A stretch of 64,000 bases of DNA from Epiperipatus broadwayi. Its lineage: Eukaryota > Onychophora > Udeonychophora > Euonychophora > Peripatidae. This document shows, in pieces, positions 63,851 through 64,000 of this stretch. The stretch covers positions 2,896,901 through 2,960,900 of the forward strand of contig JAQFVV010012507.1 in NCBI GenBank assembly GCA_028023455.1, in the 5' to 3' direction. Made by a program: the position numbers and the translations under genes. Each line of letters begins with the position of its first letter. Within the stretch, counting starts at the first letter, position 1. Below the pieces are notes generated by a model. The model was not told the DNA's origin. It ran no database searches and worked only from the letters and a program-made list of their open reading frames with translations.

Positions 63851-64000
63851 AGTAAATAGCAGATAGTTATTTTATTTATATTAATGATTCTCTGTTTTTG
63901 CATATGACAAATTGTTATATTGTATTTTATAAGTTGTATCAACTGAAGTACTATATTCATTTATTACATATAAATTTCATAATTAAAAAATAGAACATAA

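Overview
The window is very A+T-rich (about three quarters A+T by eye) with long gene-poor stretches, many microsatellites and a dense layer of decayed transposable elements. It is nuclear DNA of an invertebrate animal. The evidence is a Ty3/gypsy LTR retrotransposon, Penelope-like elements (PLEs) with a GIY-YIG endonuclease, LINE remnants, a hAT derivative with an 8-bp target duplication, a retroposed tRNA-Gly, and a terminal exon with acceptor, stop and poly(A) signal. The phylum cannot be fixed from sequence alone; a mollusc such as a cephalopod is only a guess.

Layout: 0.5-3.0 kb, a frameshifted LINE on the minus strand (ORF1 plus the start of an endonuclease ORF2). 4.8-5.2 kb, a palindromic repeat (family 1) carrying a hammerhead ribozyme, with a damaged second copy at 12.1-12.3 kb. 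7.0-7.4 kb, a GC-elevated coding-like island. 9.4-10.3 kb, a retroposed tRNA-Gly and a 451-bp hAT derivative. 16.6-18.3 kb, weak minus-strand exon candidates. 19.48-24.35 kb, a complete but dead Ty3/gypsy element. 25.4-26.4 and 32.0-32.8 kb, two large palindromes of family 2. 29.7-30.3 kb, a tandem array of family 3. 34.7 kb, a long (AAT)n. 39.2-40.1 kb, a TA-flanked inverted-repeat transposon. 43.4-45.8 kb, small fold-backs, a LINE-like remnant and a tRNA-like SINE. 47.6-48.0 kb, a head-to-head pair of PLE endonuclease fragments. 49.3 kb, a likely host-gene terminal exon resembling the C-terminus of a receptor protein tyrosine phosphatase. 51.0 kb, a family 2 fragment with the best-preserved ribozyme. 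53.3-54.2 kb, a second family 3 array in the opposite orientation. 61.1-63.85 kb, a head-to-head pair of PLE copies.

The main result is that three repeat families unrelated in overall sequence each carry a type I hammerhead ribozyme. Each shows a CUGAUGA box, a closed stem II, GAA, a minimal palindromic stem III, a UH cleavage site and a two-part stem I with an internal loop. Family 3 occurs as tandem units of about 417 and 406 bp between cleavage sites, the organisation expected of retrozymes (non-autonomous retroelements spread through circular RNA). Families 1 and 2 occur as inverted dimers, and so do both PLE loci here. PLEs are known to carry hammerheads of this class, so a working hypothesis is that PLE reverse transcriptase mobilised all three families. 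That link is inference. The ribozyme motifs and their stem covariation between loci are read directly from the sequence.
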